Origin: Isoptericola chiayiensis
GTDB lineage: Bacteria; Actinomycetota; Actinomycetes; Actinomycetales; Cellulomonadaceae
Length of the DNA: 64,000 bases
Direction: 5' to 3'
Assembly (NCBI RefSeq): GCF_013149805.1
Contig: NZ_JABEZT010000003.1
Coordinates: forward strand, 248,001 to 312,000
Shown here: in pieces, positions 60,462 to 64,000 of the stretch
Layout: each line of letters opens with the position of its first letter
Position numbering within the stretch: the stretch's first letter is position 1
The notes under the pieces: model-generated
What the model was told of the DNA's origin: nothing
Seen by the model: the letters and a program-made list of their open reading frames with translations, nothing else
The model's database searches: none
Program-made: the position numbers and the translations under genes

Positions 60462-63400
60462 GTGCAGGTCCGTGGGAATCGACCCGTGGGGCGGGCCGCG
60501 GCGCGCCTCGGTGCCGTCGCCGTCGCCCTCGGGCTGGTGGGCGCGGTGTCCGTCGCCCCCGCCCAGGCCGTCGTCGAGCGGTACGACCCGTTCGAGGTCA
60601 ACCAGGGCTTCTCCGCGGTGGCGACGGGCGACATGGCGCTCAACAACGGGGAGTTCGAGGGCTCCGTCGCGGCCTTCGGGAGCCTGTCGACGACGAGCCA
60701 GAACTACCCCTTCATCCATCAGGCCGCCGGCAACCCGGACTACACGGTGCCCACGATCGACGGGGACCCGGTGCGGGTGCTCGCCGACCGGTTCGTCGGC
60801 ACGGGCGAGTTCGACGTCACCGACCGGGACGACTCGGGCACCATCGCACCCGACTCGCCCGAGGCGAACGCGATCGCGAAGTTCGCCGACCTGGGCGGTG
60901 TCTCGGCCACGGAGCGGGGCTCCGGGTACACGCGGCTGACCAACGCCGACGGCGGGATCTTCGACCTCGAGGCGCTGCCGTTCGACGCGGCGACCTGGCA
61001 GGACGACATCCGGACCACGCAGCCCGCGGTCGCGGACTACTTCGAGGACCTCGACGCCCACGTGGCGCAGACCAACCAGTGCCTGGCCGACATGTACGGC
61101 GACCCGGAGCTGGCCAACGAGGTCACCGTCACGGGGGACGCGAACCAGAAGTTCGTCTCCGGATTCTCGACGACGATCCCGAACTGGATCGACTACGAGG
61201 ACGTGGCCGGTGCGGTCATCAAGCTCGACCAGGCCGGCGGCTACCTGCCGACGGCGCAGGCCCCGCTCGTCGTGCGCGTCTCCGACCCCACCACGACGGT
61301 CGGGCCGCTGAACTTCGAGGGCTGGAACGACCAGGACCTGTCGGCCTTCATCATGCTCGACCTGTCCGAGGCGACCGGCCCGGTGACGATCGACGGCCTG
61401 GAGTACGGGGCCGTCTGGGCGCCCGGCGTGGACGTGGTCTACACCTCGTCGCGCACCACGAACGGGCAGTGGTTCACCGACGACTTCACCACCGGTGGCG
61501 AGAACGGCGGTGGCGGCGGCGAGATGCACCACCACACCTTCCGCGGTCAGCTCCTGTGCGGCGTCGACGCCGCGCCGGACATCACCTCCCAGGCGGCCGT
61601 CGCCGACTCCGAGGACGGACTCCTGCCGGCCGACGGCGGCACCGTGGTCGACACCGTGTCCTACACGGGGCTCGAGCCCGGCACCGAGTACACCGTGACC
61701 GCGACCGTCATGACCGTCGACGGCACGGACACCGGGATCACCGCGACCACGACCTTCACGCCGGTCGCCGCCAGCGGCAGCGTCGACGTGCCCGTCGAGG
61801 TCACGGCCGAGCAGGCCGTGCTCTACGCGGGGCAGGACCTGGTGATCTTCCAGGTGGTGACGCTCGGCGGGTCCGAGGTCGCGGTCCACGAGGACCTGGA
61901 GGACCCGGACCAGACGTTCTCCGTGGCACCGATCCCCGCCACCGGCGGGTTCGACGTCGCCAAGGTGGTCGACGGCAGCGGTGCGGCGCAGGTCGACCCC
62001 GAGACCACGTTCACCGTCGGGTGGGAGGTCGTCGAGGGGCCGTCCGCACCCCGGTCCGGCACCCTCGAGGTGCAGGCCGACGGCGTCGTGGTCGCCGGGC
62101 CGGACGACCTGGCGGAGGGTGACGTCGTCGAGTTCTCCGAGGCCACCCCGCCGGTCGTCGACGGCACCGACGCGGCGACGGTCGCGATCGACCCGGAGTC
62201 GATCACCATCGACCCCGCGGCCCCGATGACACCCGTCATCACGGTGACCAACACCTACGAGGCCGCCGAGGCAGGCTTCACCATCGTCAAGGAGCTCATC
62301 GGCGACGCGCAGGACCTGGTCCCGGCCGACACGGAGTACACGGTCGGCTGGGAGGTCACCGCCGGCCCGGACGCCGGGCAGACCGGGGACGTGACGTTGA
62401 CCGTCGGCGAGGAGGGGACGGTCGGTGGCCTGTCGCACGGCGACTCGATCACCTTCTCCGAGCCGGACTTCCCGGAGATCGACGGGGTCCTCTGGGGCAC
62501 CCCCACCATCACGCCCGACCCCCTGGTCCTGGACGCGGACGAGACCGCCGAGGTCGTCGTCACCAACCGTGCCGGTACCACCCGCGGTGAGGGCGGCTCG
62601 CTCTCCATCGCCAAGTTCCTCGACGGCGAGGGCGCCGCTCTCATCTGCGGCGACGACGGCAACAACGGGGGTGGCAACGGCGAGGAGTGCGCCGACCCGC
62701 CGACGTACGCGTTCAGCTGGACGGTGACCGACTCCGAGAACCCGGACAACGTCGGACGGACCGGCACCGTCGAGGTCGTGGCGGACGGCAGCGCGGTGGA
62801 CATCCCCGGCCCCGGCGAGGAGCCCTTCGACATCGGTGACGTCGTGGAGCTCGGCGAACTGGACTGCGTCGACGGCTGCCCGGACGGCAGCGTGGACCTG
62901 TCCGGGGTGTCCTTCTCCCCGTCGCAGGTGGTGATCGTCCAGGACAACCTCGACATCACCGTCGACGTCACCAACACCTACGACATCGCCGACGCGACGT
63001 TCACCGCGCACAAGGAGCTCGCGGGGGCGGGCGCCGACCTGGTCCCGGCCGACGCCGAGTTCTCCCTGCACTACGAGGTGGTCGACGGACCCTCGACCGG
63101 AGCCGCCGGCACGCTGGACCTGCCCGCCGACGGGACGGTCGTGGACGGCCCGACGCTCAAGGACGGCGACGTCCTCGAGCTCTCCGAGGCGACCCCGCCC
63201 GTGATCGACGGGATCACCTGGGGGCAGGTGACGATCGACCCGAGCGAGCTGACGCTGGACTCCGGTGCAGAGACCGTCGACGTGACCGTCACGAACACCG
63301 CCGAGGTCATCCCGACGCTGTCCTCGCAGGTCGCCGTCGTCGACCAGACCCGGGTGGGCCGCCTCACCTACTCCGGCGGGACGGTCGTGGACACGATCAG

Positions 63401-64000
63401 CTACACCGGTCTGGAACCGGGGGTGGAGTACACCGTGGCCGGGCTGCTGGCCACGCCGGACGGCACGTCGACCGGCATCACGGGCGGTCCGGTGACGTTC
63501 GTCCCGGAGTCCTCGAGCGGCACGGTCGACGTCACCTTCGAGCTCACGCAGCAGCAGATCGACGAGTACGCCAACCAGCAGCTCGTGGCCCTGCAGGCCG
63601 TGTGGCTCGACGGCGAGGTCGTGGCGGTCCACGCCGACCCGACCGACGAGGCGCAGACGTTCACGGTGGCGGTCACCCCGACCCTCTCCTCGCAGGTGAC
63701 GGTCGTCGGCTCCGACGGGGGGACCGTGGGCGTGCGTGGCGCCACCGTCGTGGACACCATCACCTACACCGGCCTGACGCCGGGGCTCGAGTACACGGTC
63801 GCCGGTGCGGTGGTCACCGACGGGCCGGCCTCCGTCGGCCCGGTCGGGGCCACGGCGTTCGTCCCGGACAGCCCGGACGGCACCGTGGACGTGACCTTCG
63901 AGGTCACGGCGGCGCAGGCCGCCGCGTACGCGGGGGAGTCGCTGGTCGCGTTCCAGGCGGTCTTCCTCGACGGAGAGCTCGTCGTCGGGCACGCCGACCC
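60462..64000 (+). CDS. Large repetitive surface protein (choice-of-anchor A, DUF5979 and VaFE domains), runs off the window
   Basis: At least 1179 residues; 3' end not in the window. GTG start with GGGGGAG upstream; signal peptide GAVAVALGLVGAVSVAPAQA. Residues ~38-365 resemble the choice-of-anchor A (collagen-binding-like) domain: RYDPFEVNQGFSAVATGDM. Then a VaFE/T-Q ester module (~367-480; GGTVVDTVSYTGLEPGTEYT), four DUF5979 repeats (~490-600, 603-705, 709-840, 844-945) and two more VaFE modules (~947-1066, 1071-end). Such proteins are cell-wall adhesins or pilins, with LPxTG at the C-terminus expected outside the window. Confidence 0.88.
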   Translation, partial: MQVRGNRPVGRAAARLGAVAVALGLVGAVSVAPAQAVVERYDPFEVNQGFSAVATGDMALNNGEFEGSVAAFGSLSTTSQNYPFIHQAAGNPDYTVPTIDGDPVRVLADRFVGTGEFDVTDRDDSGTIAPDSPEANAIAKFADLGGVSATERGSGYTRLTNADGGIFDLEALPFDAATWQDDIRTTQPAVADYFEDLDAHVAQTNQCLADMYGDPELANEVTVTGDANQKFVSGFSTTIPNWIDYEDVAGAVIKLDQAGGYLPTAQAPLVVRVSDPTTTVGPLNFEGWNDQDLSAFIMLDLSEATGPVTIDGLEYGAVWAPGVDVVYTSSRTTNGQWFTDDFTTGGENGGGGGEMHHHTFRGQLLCGVDAAPDITSQAAVADSEDGLLPADGGTVVDTVSYTGLEPGTEYTVTATVMTVDGTDTGITATTTFTPVAASGSVDVPVEVTAEQAVLYAGQDLVIFQVVTLGGSEVAVHEDLEDPDQTFSVAPIPATGGFDVAKVVDGSGAAQVDPETTFTVGWEVVEGPSAPRSGTLEVQADGVVVAGPDDLAEGDVVEFSEATPPVVDGTDAATVAIDPESITIDPAAPMTPVITVTNTYEAAEAGFTIVKELIGDAQDLVPADTEYTVGWEVTAGPDAGQTGDVTLTVGEEGTVGGLSHGDSITFSEPDFPEIDGVLWGTPTITPDPLVLDADETAEVVVTNRAGTTRGEGGSLSIAKFLDGEGAALICGDDGNNGGGNGEECADPPTYAFSWTVTDSENPDNVGRTGTVEVVADGSAVDIPGPGEEPFDIGDVVELGELDCVDGCPDGSVDLSGVSFSPSQVVIVQDNLDITVDVTNTYDIADATFTAHKELAGAGADLVPADAEFSLHYEVVDGPSTGAAGTLDLPADGTVVDGPTLKDGDVLELSEATPPVIDGITWGQVTIDPSELTLDSGAETVDVTVTNTAEVIPTLSSQVAVVDQTRVGRLTYSGGTVVDTISYTGLEPGVEYTVAGLLATPDGTSTGITGGPVTFVPESSSGTVDVTFELTQQQIDEYANQQLVALQAVWLDGEVVAVHADPTDEAQTFTVAVTPTLSSQVTVVGSDGGTVGVRGATVVDTITYTGLTPGLEYTVAGAVVTDGPASVGPVGATAFVPDSPDGTVDVTFEVTAAQAAAYAGESLVAFQAVFLDGELVVGHAD

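Noticed and set aside
60327-63992. 1221-codon open frame on the minus strand
   Set aside because: Antisense to the repetitive surface protein; low-complexity Asp/Val/Gly/Arg product, no start signal or family.
1-64000. rRNA, tRNA, insertion sequence, integrase or prophage genes
   Set aside because: None was recognised on either strand; all long genes are metabolic, transport, regulatory or surface proteins.

Overview
The window is high-GC, densely packed DNA with many GTG starts, ATGA/GTGA/TGATG gene overlaps and several promoters that look leaderless. These traits, together with the families present (LacI and ROK regulators, a CsoR-type repressor, an NhaA-thioredoxin fusion, DUF5979/VaFE surface proteins, an Ebo-type cluster), point to an actinobacterial chromosome. 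Promicromonosporaceae or Cellulomonadaceae relatives are my best guess, by inference only. I found no rRNA, tRNA, insertion sequence, prophage or CRISPR array.

Region 1 (19-15850) is a polysaccharide-utilisation locus for an acidic (uronate-containing) glycan. On the minus strand lie a LacI regulator, an FAH-family hydrolase, a KDG kinase and a secreted beta-helix protein. Divergently on the plus strand lie a sugar ABC importer (binding lipoprotein plus two permeases, no ATPase), an SDR, two heparinase II/III-family proteins, a DUF624 protein, an MFS transporter and an adenosine/adenine deaminase-family enzyme. A 12-bp LacI-type operator is repeated upstream of both divergent arms, and a palindromic variant precedes the beta-helix gene. 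A 20-bp-phased repeat array closes the region.

Region 2 (15943-29935) holds a glycosyltransferase/acyltransferase/MATE operon, an FAD reductase with a DUF2975/HTH pair, and a winged-helix protein. A persulfide-response operon follows (CoA-disulfide reductase-rhodanese, CsoR/CstR-like repressor, Cys-rich mini-protein) with a perfect 15+15 bp operator. The rest is an NADP oxidoreductase, a CPBP protease, a DHA2 exporter with a MarR regulator, and a GlsB-type membrane protein.

Region 3 (30059-47071) contains a Mn/Fe-type ABC importer whose start codon lies inside a palindrome, arginine deiminase, a MazEF-type pair, an AbiEii-like nucleotidyltransferase divergent from an HTH protein, and NhaA-DsbA. 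It also has general metabolic genes and a complete bacteriophytochrome fused to a SpoIIE-type phosphatase facing a STAS/anti-sigma-kinase pair, a plausible red-light-driven partner switch.

Region 4 (47222-60254) is the most interesting part. It is an actinobacterial Ebo-like cluster (inositol-phosphate synthase, UbiA prenyltransferase, TIM-barrel isomerase, EboA, TatD/EboB, EboE, phosphodiesterase/EboF) followed by a ROK regulator, a giant secreted PQQ-type sugar dehydrogenase and a twin-arginine secreted sugar isomerase. The promoter of the Ebo operon and the promoter next to the ROK gene share the same block at identical spacing, so the cytoplasmic cyclitol/isoprenoid genes and the secreted sugar enzymes are probably one regulon. 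The window ends inside a large repetitive surface adhesin (60462 onward).
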